Assembly (NCBI RefSeq): GCF_036323735.1 | Contig: NW_026947367.1 | Span: 1,847,001 to 1,911,000, forward strand | Reading direction: 5' to 3' | Length of the DNA: 64,000 bases | DNA from: Rattus norvegicus | Lineage: Eukaryota; Chordata; Mammalia; Rodentia; Muridae | The notes under the pieces: generated by a model | Databases searched by the model: none | Seen by the model: the letters and a program-made list of their open reading frames with translations, nothing else | What the model was told of the DNA's origin: nothing | Made by a program: the position numbers and the translations under genes | Shown here: piece after piece, positions 1 to 11,108 of the stretch | Position numbering within the stretch: the first letter of the stretch is position 1 | Layout: each line of letters opens with the position of its first letter

Positions 1-662
1 CAAAGAGAAAATCCATTTCCTAGGATATTACAATAAACAGGAAAGGGTACATGTAGGAAGCATTCTTAGGGGATTTTAAACTTCTGTACCTAAGAACGAA
101 ACTGCCTCCATTTAGGTGAAGATTTGTTTCTTTGGCAAGAAAGTCAGTTTGTCTCTTGACGGTTGTGCTGTCTGTTCAATACTAAGGCAACGGTGATGCT
201 TTATGAATGTGAACAGATAAACATACCAGTTTTCACTTCTTCAAAGAATTTCAAGAAGAACCAGAAAGAGAATGTATAATGTTTTAGAAATGAAATATGT
301 GAATTTAAATTAGCCAGCAAAAATATGTTGTTAAAAGTTTCTGCCTACTATTAATAATTTTGACTATTCTTGCTATGAATAAAAAGACGGTTATGTAATG
401 TCTACCAATCCCCAAAGCCTGAAACATTGTGGAAAACTGTCTTATTCCTCCCTAACTTGGTATCTCTCTCATGATGAAGAGCAAGAATCTTTCTGTACTT
501 GCATGTATTTGCTCTTGGGAGCATGCAAATAAATCTTTCAGTTCAAAGAACAAAGACATGGCCGTCCAATGGGACCCATATGAAATAAAATCTTTCTTCC
601 TGACGTCAATGAACTTTAGCACACCAGTAACAATGCAGATAGCAATATAATGGAATAATCCT

Positions 663-663
<1 letters not shown>
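1..663. other. AT-rich unique sequence, no gene seen
   Basis: I see no repeat family, exon-like reading frame or RNA gene in this stretch. It is AT-rich with stop codons in every frame. A very old unrecognised repeat is possible. Confidence 0.5.
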
Positions 664-711
<48 letters not shown>

Positions 712-720
712 CAATAATAA
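664..720. repeat. (TAA)n microsatellite
   Basis: A nearly pure run of TAA triplets with two interruptions near the right end. A minus-strand reading frame across it gives a poly-tyrosine run, which is an artefact of the repeat. Confidence 0.95.
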
Positions 721-977
721 TGGACTAAACCCCTCAAGGGATCACGGAGTAAGGATAGTAAAAGTTGAGATGTGTTTTTCAGGTGATATTGTATCCAGGA
801 AAGCAAGTTTCAATAGGACAGACTCCGCACACATGAAAATTACTCAACCTGTCAGGGCCTCACAGAGAGAGTTGAGAACCAGAGTGGTCTTTTAGGACAA
901 GAGAAAGATTCGCCAACCTCCTAAAAAGAAAAGGAATCCAGACAGTCTGTGTGAGGATGGTTAGCTTATGCATGATA

Positions 978-1147
978 AACACACAAACACACACACACAC
1001 ACACACACACCCATACACACACACACACATGCTCTCACACACACAGATTCACAGAGAAACACAGAAAGAGATATAGACAGTTAGACAAACAGACATACAC
1101 ACAGAGAGACACAGACAGACACAGACAAACACCCAGACACAGACACA

Positions 1148-1187
<40 letters not shown>
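978..1187. repeat. Compound (CA)n / (CAGA)n microsatellite
   Basis: Two long CA tracts (about 978-1030 and 1129-1187) flank an imperfect stretch rich in CAGA, CAAA and GAGA. Such compound CA arrays are common in rodent genomes. Confidence 0.93.
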
Positions 1188-1188
<1 letters not shown>

Positions 1189-2030
1189 CTCTTGTCTCCT
1201 TCCTAGAGTGTCCAGGGGCACAACATGTGTGAAAGGATGAAGTGGGACCAGGAAATAGTCAGTCAGCAGAAGATTTGTCTGCCTGCAAGTGAATTTTGGT
1301 TTCTTCCAAGGATTTCAGTGTCACAGCTCTGTTAGAAGGTATTCAGGGACACGCTATGTCTGTGTGCATATATTTTACTCAGGATGACCAAGGGCTAAAT
1401 AAACCTTGGAGAGGAGGAAGGGTTTTCGTGTGCATTTACATCAGTTGCAGGTTTAAGGTACCAGGAAGTCCTCATTTGCTATATCTTTATAATCTCTGTC
1501 CCCGCATCGGTCTCTTGTTCAAGGATCTCCACTTTATCTCCTCAGAAATTGACTCCACTGAATGTGCCCCATCCCCACCCCTGATGTCCTACTTGCTCGA
1601 TTTCAAAAGATTACAGGTTCGTACTCTGTATCTCTGTCAGATTAAATTCTCAGGAACGTGGCCCGCTAGACACGATGAATTAACGAGTGCTTCCATCGAG
1701 TTTTCACATTAAACCGTATCCCCTATTTCTGGCCAGTTCTCTCAGCACCGCACTATTACTCCATCATCCCCGCTGACCCTCCACTCCTGTCCTCACTCGC
1801 CCTCACTCACTCACAGAACCTGTTCCAGTTTTCCTTTCAGAGAGGTCGATGCTTTTCCCCTCACGGGCCTTCTTCTTTCCTGTGTTCTCTCTGCATTTGT
1901 AGATTGTAGATAGAATATGATTTATCTCACAGCCGATACAATGCATAGGTAAACGCCTGCCATGTTTGTGTATCTAGATCTCAGTTCCCTCCTGTGCTGA
2001 CTTTTTTTAGTTTCATCTATTTCCTCTTAA
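1188..2030. other. Unique, pyrimidine-rich stretch
   Basis: The second half (about 1730-1900) is C+T rich with CACTC-type runs. The one longer plus-strand ORF (1296-1712, 138 codons) shows no recognisable domain and has ordinary non-coding composition. No gene can be supported. Confidence 0.45.
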
Positions 2031-2037
2031 ACTTCAT

Positions 2038-2130
2038 GATATCATGCCTTGATCACTATGATGTCATTCCTCCACCCCAATGATGTCATGCCCAACCACC
2101 ATGATGTCATGCTCCACACCCATGATGTCA
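2038..2130. promoter_or_regulatory. Array of five TGATGTCA-like octamers, 21-22 bp period
   Basis: Octamers start at 2038 (TGATATCA, degenerate), 2059, 2081, 2102 and 2123 (all TGATGTCA). The spacings are 21, 22, 21 and 21 bp, about two helical turns each. TGATGTCA is one base from the CRE octamer TGACGTCA and is bound by several CREB/ATF/AP-1 class factors. The linkers are rich in CC and CA. It may be only a short minisatellite; regulatory function is inference. Confidence 0.45.
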
Positions 2131-3149
2131 TGCCTTTGCCCCTTGCTAGAATGGTTGCATCTATTCACCAGGTAACATTCTGAATGCTGCCCTGTCACCA
2201 CACTCCTCCAGTCCCCCACCAATTACAGTCCCTCCTTGTACCCTCTCCCCTTCTTCTCTGAGAGAGTGGAGGGACCCTATGGGTGTAACCTCTCCTCTTG
2301 CACATCAAGTCTCTGCAGGCCTAGACTCATCGTCTCCCACCAGGTCCTGAAAACGCAGCCTGGGTAGGAAAACAGAATACACAGACAGGCGATGGGTTTA
2401 GTGAACCCACATGAAGACCATTGTGCTCCTCTGCCTCTCTCAGTCCTTCCCTCAGTTCTTCAGTGAGACTCACTGAGCTCCATCCGAAATTTGGCCATGC
2501 ATCTGTGCACCGGTGTCAGTCGGCTGCTCGGTGGAGCCCTGCAGAAGACAATAACTCTACCCTCCTGTCTGCAAACACAAGAAAGGACCATAAATAATGT
2601 AAGTGTTTGCCGTCTGCCCATAGGATAAGTCTCACATCCGGCCACTTATCCTTTTGCCATTCCATCATTTCCTCTTCCATCTCTGTCCCTGTGTCTTTAA
2701 TAGAAAGTGCAAATTCTTGGTAAATATTTTGGGGGTGGATTTGTGTCCTTATCCTTCCACCTTAGGTCCTCTGTGGCTACGGAAAGTGACCATTTCAGTC
2801 TCCGTATCCCCACTGTTATGAGTCTCAGCTAAAGTCACCCTCCTGGACGCAGGGATAGCCTCACGCATCCCAGACTGCAGAAAAATCATACAGATAGCAC
2901 CCACCCTGGACAGTCACTGATTTCAGTTTATTTCCTTGGCCCTCTGTCCCTCTTGCCCATCTGTCCCAAGAAATGATTCTCAAACCTCATTTCCCTTCCC
3001 ATACACTCAGCCACCCAATCCTTTTCTTCCACCTGCCTCCTCTCATTATTTTATTCCTCCTTTTGTGTGAAATTCAAGCATTTTTCTTGGGTCTTTATTC
3101 ATGTTTACCCTATTTGGTTCCATAGATCATAGTGTGTGAATTCTGTACT
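2131..3149. other. Unique stretch, no gene seen
   Basis: This is C+T rich in places, with TCC and CCTC runs around 2940-3060. No repeat family was recognised, apart from possible very old L1 3'-end material after about 2930. A 61-codon minus-strand ORF (2460-2645) has no recognisable features. Confidence 0.4.
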
Positions 3150-3570
3150 TTATGGCTAATACCCTCTTTTACATGAGTATGTACATGCTATTTTGGGTCT
3201 CAGTTACCTCATTCAGAATAATAATTTCTGATTCCATCTACTTGACCGAATCTTCACAATGTCCATATTTTTCATTAGCTGTGTAGTATAGCATAGTGTA
3301 AATGAACGACATTTTCTGTAGCCAGTATTTGTTTGAGGCGCATCTGGCTTATTTCTCTTTTCTGTTCATTATGAAAAAAGCAGTTAGGAACCTTATGGAG
3401 CACATGTCCTTGGGGTATGGCAGAGGTCTTTTCAGATATAAGACCAGGTGTAGTATAGCTGTGTCTTTAGGAAGAATATTCCCCATTTTCTCAGAATCTA
3501 CTGGAAAGATATGCAAAGCATTATACGGATTTGCTCTTCCACCAGCAAAAGCAATTTGTATCCTGATATT
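3150..3570 (-). mobile_element. Old L1 fragment, ORF2 C-terminal end, antisense
   Basis: Read on the minus strand this resembles the last part of murine L1 ORF2: a 78-codon ORF at 3349-3585 keeps the spacing of the region that in L1-4 reads LPEDAAIPLLGIYPKDAS followed by DTCSTMFIAALFII. It has many substitutions and indels and no 3' UTR or tail. It is a dead piece of an old L1 (Lx-like) subfamily. Confidence 0.7.
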
Positions 3571-4029
3571 TATCTGCTTCCTCAAAGGAGGTTCGCCACT
3601 GACTATCCCCCTATCTTGGACTCAGGTGATCACATATGAACCTTCTTCAAATTTTAACTGGTCAGTAAATACTAGAGCTTATTACTGATAGCCAGAGGGG
3701 AAAGTTGTTACTGGAGGTTTGATGGTGGTGTTAGGTAAAGAGGCAGAAGAGGGTAAGAGGGGAAGGGAGAGGGCTGAAGATAAAGAGGAGGAAGTAATGA
3801 TGGAAACAATCCATATGGCCTGGAGAATGCACATTTAGCAAGGGGTTTTATGATTGGGGTATAAGTTATGATAATGTTAGATCTACCCAATACACGTTTA
3901 TAGATTATAATTATAATAAACATTGTGTGTTTTCTTTATAGGCTCATTGGTTTCTGAAATGCCAACAAGCTTTCCTCTACAGTATTTGTGGATCAAATAC
4001 TCTGTTAATAGATATCTCCCCTTTTAGGG
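3571..4029. other. Unique sequence between L1 pieces
   Basis: A G+A-rich segment (about 3690-3800) is followed by AT-rich DNA. No gene or clear repeat. Confidence 0.4.
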
Positions 4030-4262
4030 GCTCTAACCATTGATCCATAGTCCAGTAGACACAGCTGTCTCTTCCTCAGTCATGTCTCTTGTATTTTCTG
4101 TGGATATCTGTTTCTTCAGTGATCCATGCCCAGTGTTCCTTTTTCTCAAGGTCTTCAATGATCTCACCCAGAGGAGTTTCAATTTTCTCAACTCGTTCCA
4201 TCTAGTTGACCACAACTTCACAATGTCCTTATTTTTCATAGCTGTATAGTATTCCACTTCAA
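4030..4262 (-). mobile_element. Old L1 ORF2 C-terminus remnant, antisense
   Basis: The minus-strand ORF 4033-4257 begins MEYYTAMKNKD, matching the MEYYSAIKNNE segment near the end of L1 ORF2 in L1-4. The rest has diverged beyond close alignment with the younger L1s, so this is an older mammalian or early rodent L1 subfamily. Confidence 0.65.
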
Positions 4263-4539
4263 ATATTTCCTGTTAACAGTGAACCATTGCTAACAGGCTA
4301 AAATTTCCCAAGGAAACTTTAAACATTCATTCTCTAAAGCTAGATCTCTTCATCCCATAATGCTTGGGTTGACTGAATGGCATGGCATGAGCAGATTTTT
4401 CTAATGGACATCAAAGCCATTTCCTTCTCCAGTAATGGCTGCCATCCCTCTGTAAGAGATTTTTACCCAGGTTATTTTCGGTGACTGATGTGATTTGAAA
4501 TTGTGACAACATCTGCTTGCTAGAGTGACAGAGATGTTT

Positions 4540-4939
4540 GAGGTTGACCATGCTTCCACAGCCAGATGCCCTTCACCAGAGGAATGGATACAGAAAATGG
4601 CCTATATTTACACAATGGACTACTACTCAGCTATCAAAATCAATGTGTATGAAATTCATAAGCATAACGGATGGACCTAGAAAATATCATCCTGAGTGAG
4701 GTTACCTAATAACAGAAAAACACAAAAAGTATGCACCCATTGAAAATTGGATATCAGCCCAAATTCTCTAATTACCTATGATACAATGCCCAGACCACAT
4801 GAAACTCAAGAAGGAAGACCAAAATGCAAATGTTTCAGTCCTTCCTTTAAAGGGTAAATAAAATATCTATATGAGGGGTAGGGAGGCATTGTTTTTAGGA
4901 GACTGAAAGAATGGCCATTCAGAGACTGCTGGACATGTG

Positions 4940-4940
<1 letters not shown>
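4540..4940 (+). mobile_element. Old L1 3' end (ORF2 tail plus 3' UTR)
   Basis: It starts inside ORF2 at the sequence encoding a CPSPEEWIQKM-type segment and runs through the MEYYSAIK-like region into the 3' UTR (CAAGAAGGAAGACCAAAATG, then the CCATTCAGAG motif). It is 5' truncated and ends at a CA microsatellite rather than a poly(A) tail. A copy of the same L1 segment lies at 48760-49985. Confidence 0.8.
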
Positions 4941-4991
<51 letters not shown>

Positions 4992-4992
4992 A
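4940..4992. repeat. (CA)n microsatellite
   Basis: About 24 CA units, then a TC interruption and TATATATGC. It sits where the L1 3' UTR carries its short TATATAT stretch, so it probably grew from that seed. Confidence 0.95.
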
Positions 4993-5017
4993 AATATATA
5001 TGCACCAAAACTATTAT

Positions 5018-6299
5018 GGATAAAATAAGGATTTGAGAGTTTATCATTTGAAGTCGGTACAAAATATTTACACTGTTATATTTACTCTATAGCTGGGCCC
5101 CCTTTGTTGCCAAATTCATTGCAAAAATGGAATTGTAAAACAGAATTTTTGAGTACACATTAAGGAATATTTATAAAGTCCCCTATCAAGGAATGTACAA
5201 TAAGAAAGTGAAATACAATATTCATTCAATAAAATATCTGTAGGGAGAATACTGGCCTTTGGGATACAAAGAAAATGTAGAAAATTGAACTATATATCAC
5301 AGGAATGAACCTGGGAACTAATTATTATCTAGAAGAATTCCTCCACTCCATATTCCTAAATCTTTTCTACCAATGCCAAACCTTGACTACCTTTCTCCAT
5401 TCATAGCATGTAACCACTAATGAAGCAAAGAGGTTTCTCTAGCTTTAGAGAGATGGACTACCTAAAGGTTTCCACTGTGTCACAGGAGACATACCTGGAA
5501 AGGGCACTCCAAATCTGGTCAATGTAGGGAAATCTGTTTAGCAGGTGGGACATGGCATGTCTCAGTGACATCATCATTAGGCCCTCCCGTAAGTATCTCT
5601 TGTAACCTGGAAGCCTCTAGCTGCTTCTGTGATGTCACAAGTGTTGTCCTGCTGCAACTGCCTCTCAGATACTCCTGCTGTACCTCTAGGGTTTACTAAT
5701 TGACCTCTAATTCAGAGTAAATTGCCATAGGGGAGGGAGAAAAAAGAGGATTAAGATATCAGTGATGGGGAAAAGGAAGCTTCCTTTCTGTCTTTGTATA
5801 AAAAAAGGAAGAAATATGTGATTCTTGGGATAGCTCAGAGAGTCCTTAGTATTGATTAAGTGGGATATCTGAACAGTTAGCCTTGATGTGAGCCTTCCGC
5901 ATATGGGAATCAGAAGCTGGGAGCCTCTCATAAGCAACTGGAGTTTCCTGTTCGTATCATTCCTGAAAGTCAGAGAGTTTACAACATTATTTTTTTTCTA
6001 TTCAAAAACCAAGTGATGGGCAGGGCACAGTTGTTTTCCTGAGAGCTCATAGCCTTTATTCTTTTTGTCAAGAAGAATAAGGTCCAAAGGAAGAAGGGAA
6101 AGACAAATATTGAGTCCTCAGCTCAGAGTAAACTCCTCCATGCTTTGGATACCTATAGTGCAGTTTTTGTCTGACACTGATATCTGAGAGAGAGAACTGT
6201 TTGTAGTTGAGTCTTCATCATCTCAGTCTTTCCACTAGTATTACTCTGACTATCATTCCATTACAATGACGTTTACATTTCTGAGTCAATAGCTGTGAA
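5018..6299 (+). repeat. Duplicated spacer unit, copy A
   Basis: About 1.28 kb that aligns by eye with 16860-18120 (copy B) and 19105-20380 (copy C). Shared landmarks are the opening GGATAAAAT, TTTATCATT, the CACAGGAGACA block, GTTTACTAATTG, and the block ending in TCTGAGTCAAT just before an antisense L1 3' end. All three copies are followed by the same L1, so the duplication occurred after that L1 inserted. No reading frame is conserved between copies, so the unit is not obviously coding. Confidence 0.75.
5566..5804 (+). promoter_or_regulatory. Promoter-like module, copy A (CRE-like pair plus TATA-like box)
   Basis: TGACATCA at 5566-5573 and its reverse complement TGATGTCA at 5630-5637 form an inverted pair. 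A TATAAAAA box begins at 5797, 160 bp after the second octamer. The same arrangement occurs in copies B and C. No transcript start or downstream exon was identified, so promoter activity is inference; a degenerate LTR is an alternative reading. Confidence 0.3.
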
Positions 6300-6613
6300 T
6301 ACTTCACAGTGTTCTTTAATTTCTTTCATTTTTTTTATTTTTTAGCAAATTGTATTCCTTTTTTAATTTGGTATATCTATATTTACATTTCAAATCTTAT
6401 GTCCCTTCCCAATTTCCTTCTCATAAGATCTCTGACCGGTCCCCCTGCTCTTTTACAACCCCCATTATTGTCTGCTTTCAGTTCACTGGTTTGCCACTAG
6501 AATGCACTTCTGTATTTGATATGCTCTAGCTGTGTCTCACATGGAAGATCTATGTACAGTTCCTGTCAGCATTCACTTCTTAGCTTCATCAATCTTATCT
6601 ATTTTGGTGAGTG

Positions 6614-6616
<3 letters not shown>

Positions 6617-6659
<43 letters not shown>
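6617..6659. repeat. (TA)n microsatellite inside L1 3' UTR
   Basis: A pure TA run at the position where the L1 3' UTR reads TGTATATGTATGG in antisense. TA runs at the equivalent position occur at 16418 and 18714. Confidence 0.95.
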
Positions 6660-6661
<2 letters not shown>

Positions 6662-7532
6662 CTGCCACAAGTTCGGCATGATCTGAATGGGATTCCATCA
6701 GTCTCTGCTCTAAATTCATAGATAGTATTGTTCCACCTTTTAAAAAGGAGTGAAGCATGCACATTTTGTGTGTTCTTTTCTTGAACTTCCAGTTGTCTGT
6801 GGACTGCATCTTGGGTAACTTGAGCTTTTTTGCCAATATTCACTTATGATGATTTCATACCATATGTGTTTTCCTGTAATTGGGTTACCTCAATCAGTGT
6901 GATATTTTCTAGTTCATTCCATTTGTCTATAACTTTTTTGAGATCATTGGTTTTGATACCCTAGTAGTACACCATTGTATAGCTTTACCATATTTTCTGT
7001 ATTCATCCCTCTGATGAATGCCATTAGGGTTCCTTCTAGCTCCTGGGTATTATAAATAAGACTGCTATGACCAAAGTTGAGGATGTGTCCTTTAAGTATA
7101 TTGGAGAATCTTTGGATTATATGCCAAGTAGAGTTCTATCTGGATTCTCAGGTAGTGAAATTTCCAATTTTCTGAGGAATCTCCAGACTGATATCCAGAG
7201 TGGTTAACCAGTTTGCAATCCCACCAACAAAGAAGGAGCAATCCTCTTTCTTGACATCCTTATAAAGATCTGCTGTCTCCTGAGTTTTTATTTTAGCCAT
7301 TCTTACATGTGTGAGGAGGAATCTCATAGTTGTTTTCATTTACATTTCGTTGATGACTAAAAATGATGAACATTTCTTTAGATGGTTGTCAGATATTTGA
7401 TATTCCTCAGTTGAGAAATCTTTGTTTAGTTCTGGACCACAATTTTAATAGGGTTATTTGTCTCTCTGTAGAGTTACTTCTTGAACTCTTTGTATGTATT
7501 AGGTAATAGCCCTCTGTCACATGTAGGATTGG

Positions 7533-7585
<53 letters not shown>
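7533..7585. repeat. (TA)n microsatellite at L1 edge
   Basis: A pure TA run that follows the antisense L1 ORF2 sequence GTAGGATTGGTAA. Several short ORFs encoding YIYIYI runs on both strands are artefacts of it. Confidence 0.95.
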
Positions 7586-7587
<2 letters not shown>

Positions 7588-7600
7588 CTCAAAGTTATTC

Positions 7601-8803
7601 TGTTCCTTGATACCCACTAGCAAGTTGCTCAATAAGGAGTACAACAACAAGGAGTTGGTGAGCAAAGTTCCTCTATTAGGGGCTTTAGCAAGCTGAATGA
7701 ATCCTCAGGCCTCCATATTTGTTAGGACAGGAATCTATATGGATGTCACACTGTCATTTAGACAGAGTACACCAAAAACATCATATTATTTCCACAGTAC
7801 AGTATTGAAGCTACTCCATATCACACACATGGCATGCTGAGATTATTGTTAAACAGAGATGACAGCAATCTCTCCCTCCTCTTGTCAGGAATTTATTCTT
7901 CCATAAGGAAAATCAGTGTTTATTTTTATGTTTCAAAGCCTATATAAAGGTCTGATCCTGAAAAAGGGTTTATAAAGTTCATCCTGGTTTTATATGAGAA
8001 ATTTGGAAAGCCAGATGTATCCCCATAGTATTTGTGACATCTAATAAGCACACAGTGGCATGTGTTGGCTGAAAGAATAACATAGTGTACAACAAGGTAC
8101 ACGATCAGCCTGCTGTAAAGGTTATTCTTTTTCACAGGTGAAAGGCTATGTATCATAGGATTTGTGTATTACAACAGCAGCTGATGACAAGTTTGAAGAA
8201 GCATTCCTGAGGGCTCCAATAGATTTTCAACACAGTGATATGCCATGGCAAGTAGGGCCTAGCAATCACTTGACTTGGAAACATCATATAATGTGATGTT
8301 TGACAGCTAGGTTGGATGATTCTGGATTATTGCTAAATTAGCACAAAAGAATGTAAATACAAGAGGCCATTCCAGAGCAATGCAGAGTCATTGTGAGGAC
8401 CTTCACCCAGAACAAAGAAACTTGATCATGTACTGCAATTAAAGGCACAAGTCAGCACTATCAGGCATCTGAGGACTCTTAAAAATATCTAAGCAACCAT
8501 ACAACTTGTATTTAGACAGATAGTATCTGAATCTGTAACTAACACATCAGTAAACCTAAGAAGCTTATGAAATGTAATTGTAAGGTGTTTGGATGATGTC
8601 ATAGTTGGTGATTTCATTGTCATGCAAATATGAGGACTTGAGTTTGCATTCCCAACAAGTATGTAAAAACCACCAGTTGCGAAAATAATTTTTTTTTTAT
8701 GATGGCTAAACTCATCTAAGAATGCTGGTTCAAATGAGTTATGAGTTTTCTTTTTATGTTCAAAGAATGTTTATGTTTTAATCATGTGAATGTGTGCATG
8801 CAT

Positions 8804-8804
<1 letters not shown>
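7601..8804. other. Unique sequence with a segment related to 34.05 kb
   Basis: No gene is supported. The part from about 8108 (CTGCTGTAAA, TTCTTTTTCACAGGTGAAAGGCT, GTGTATTACA) resembles 34055-34135, suggesting an old local duplication or an unnamed repeat. Around 8630-8690 there is a weak SINE-like phrase (GGACTTGAGTTTGCATTCCC) in the style of a very old B2/B3 element. Confidence 0.35.

Positions 8805-8842
<38 letters not shown>
8805..8842. repeat. (CA)n microsatellite
   Basis: About 18 CA units, with further CACA-rich sequence to about 8881. Confidence 0.93.
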
Positions 8843-8845
<3 letters not shown>

Positions 8846-9186
8846 CCTCACATGCACATGCATAATCCCATGCACACACACAGGTATTTGTGATGTTTGT
8901 AGGAGCCAAAACGGATTATTGGAAGTCTTGAGGGTGAATTTACTGTCAGGGTGGGGTAGGAAGGCAGATGAGACCCAGAAGAGAGAACAGAGTGAAAAGA
9001 AGAGGAACGTGCAATGGTTTTTGGTTCAAAAAGGCATGGACATACCATCTGGTCAATTGGAATCAAGAGAAGGCCAGATAAAACATAGTAATAGTGTGGA
9101 ATTATAGATAGAAAATAGATTTTAATGAGATAAAGTGTAAATATCTGGGCATTTCGATTTCTCAAAATGGCTTATCTTAATATAAA

Positions 9187-9189
<3 letters not shown>

Positions 9190-9239
<50 letters not shown>

Positions 9240-9423
9240 ATCAGGGAATAAAATGGACAAAGGCAGGGTAAAAACACCAGAATGGGAGTAAATTATTTTT
9301 TACAACAAACTACCTCCTTGTTTTTTGTTTTTGTTTGTTTGTTTGTTTGTTGTTGTTTTTGTTGTTGTTGGTGGTGGTGGTGGTGCTAGTGGTGGTGTGT
9401 GTTTGTGTGTGTGTGTGCATGCG

Positions 9424-9458
<35 letters not shown>

Positions 9459-9665
9459 GTGTATGTGTGTGTCTTTTAACAGGGAATTAAATGGACAAAG
9501 GCAGGGTAAAAATACCATATTGGGATTAAATTATTTTCTACAACAAATTACCTCTTTGTTGTTTTTTGTTTGTTTGTTTCTTTGTTTATTTTTTGTTGAT
9601 TTTGTAGTTGTTGTTGTTGGTAGTGGTGGTGTTTGTGTGTGTGTGTTCGTGTGTGTGTGTTTTGT
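9190..9665. repeat. Tandemly duplicated compound repeat, period about 238 bp
   Basis: Each unit is a long TG run, then a unique core (CAGGGAAT.AAATGGACAAAGGCAGGGTAAAAA, up to CTACAACAAA), then TTTG, GTT and GGT repeats. The core occurs at 9243 and again at 9481. TG runs lie at 9190-9236, about 9395-9473 and about 9632-9660, so a third, partial unit begins. The glycine/valine and histidine-rich ORFs spanning it are artefacts of the repeats. Confidence 0.85.
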
Positions 9666-10559
9666 GCTATGTCTTCCTATTGTCTCAAAGCTCCAAGGTC
9701 ACCTTACAGAGATCAGGGTTAGCGTAAAAAGAATCATATGTCCTAGAGGTCCTGTTGACAGTCAGTGTGCCACAATTGCCTCATATAGCCAGGCTGCCAC
9801 TGTGACATAAAAAGAGGCATAGATGCTGCTGTGCATTATGGATTAGTCAGACATACTTCCAAGGACAATGCACTCTTACAAGGCTCTTTGGTGATTTCTT
9901 GCCTTCCTAACCATCATTTCTCCTGGTGGCCCTGTTGCATACAATCTAGATTACAGTGTTCTAGTACACCAGGAAAGCACCCTTTTGCCTGGTTCTTCCC
10001 TGATTTACCAGAAAGCAAGTAGAGGAACTCCACACAAAACTTGCACTCAGGATTCAGCAGCTTTTCCCACCCACTCCCAGCTTTGCATTTTCTCCCCTTA
10101 AAGGACTGAAGAAAAGATTCTGTCATCCACAATTGGTAGAAATCAGCTTCGAAAAGTGTCCTAGAAGGTTTCTAGACAGCGAAAATCAAAATATGACTTG
10201 AGGTGTGTTCTACAGCTGGCCTCCTTCTCAGCAGACAATCAACAAATATTTCTCCAGGCTCTTCAGTGTCACAGCTCTGTGCCCATGTCTGGGGGCCCCA
10301 CAGGTGTGTGAGACAAGGGACATAAGTTAGGGATAGGAAGACTGCTACACAGTAAGAAAATCTGTGGGAGAAGTAAGTCATATGGCCAGTAATTCCTTTG
10401 TTTTAATTCCCTTCATCTGTTCCCTTTGCATCTGGATTACAGCCTTTCCCAAGTCCTCTCATCCCATTCCCACACTCACATGCTCTTCTTCCATTGCTCC
10501 TTATCCTTCACCTTAGAGAAGGGGGATTCCCACATGTGTTCTAACCTGCCATGCTATGC
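9666..10559. other. Unique sequence, no gene seen
   Basis: Base composition is mixed and slightly more GC-rich than its surroundings. No repeat family was recognised. Three short ORFs (9831-10022, 9914-10132, 10172-10381) overlap or oppose one another and have no recognisable content. Confidence 0.4.
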
Positions 10560-10689
10560 ACCCTTTTTTTTAGTTGGGAGACTTTTAATGATTGTATTTC
10601 CTTAGGGGCTTTACCTTTATTCAAGTTGTTTACCTGATCTTGATTTAAATTTGAAATTGACTATTTTGTTCTGATTTTCCAATGTTAAG

Positions 10690-10698
10690 GAGTATATG

Positions 10699-10764
<66 letters not shown>

Positions 10765-10846
10765 AGCTGGGGACCGAACCCAGGGATTTGCGCTTCCTAG
10801 GTAAGCGCTCTACCACTGAGCTAAATCCCCAGCCCGAGTATATGCT
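10690..10846 (-). mobile_element. ID SINE, antisense, with target-site duplication
   Basis: The body (about 10764-10835) is the reverse complement of the tRNA-Ala-derived ID core: GAGCTGGGGACCGAACCCAG at the left and CTGAGCTAAATCCCCAGCCC at the right, which on the minus strand carry the A- and B-box promoter. An uninterrupted 63-nt T run (10701-10763) is the A tail. The target duplication GAGTATATGCT is exact at 10690-10700 and 10836-10846. The long pure tail and exact duplication indicate a recent insertion into the old L1. Confidence 0.97.
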
Positions 10847-11075
10847 TTTGAAGTAAAACCTAAGGATTCTTTGAATTATCTCATTGTTCCTCGTTATGTC
10901 TTCCTTCATTTTTGTTAGTTAGGAGAATGTTCCTCCACGTTTGAATTAGATTGGCTAAGTTGCTAATTTTCTCAACTCTTGGGACCCTTTTTAATATTAC
11001 TGTCTTCTTTTTTCTTATTTATTGATTCCAGCCTTGAGTTTGATAACTGCCTTCTGATAACTGCCCCTGTGGCAT

Positions 11076-11108
11076 GTTTGTTTGTTTGTTTGTTTGTTTG
11101 TTTGTTTT
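11076..11108. repeat. (TTTG)n microsatellite
   Basis: About seven GTTT units within the old L1; a second, shorter run lies at 11750-11773. Confidence 0.9.

Larger units (their letters stand above)
6300..7600 (-). mobile_element. Old L1, 3' UTR and ORF2 C-terminal part, antisense
   Basis: The left edge has the L1 3'-end signature in antisense (T-rich, then TTACATTTCAAAT). The 3' UTR runs to about 6840 and the ORF2 C-terminal region to about 7535. The minus-strand ORF 7148-7339 (MKTTMRFLLTHVRMAKIKTQ) matches the KTTLRFHLTPVRMAKIKNS region of L1-4 ORF2. Two TA microsatellites interrupt it. It is homologous to 20385-21830. Confidence 0.8.

Noticed and set aside
1296..1712. 138-codon plus-strand ORF
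   Set aside because: No recognisable domain, no splice or promoter context, and composition like surrounding non-coding DNA.
9325..9810. 161-codon ORF rich in Val, Gly, Cys
   Set aside because: It is the translation of TG, GTT and GGT microsatellites with a non-repeat core; no coding signal.
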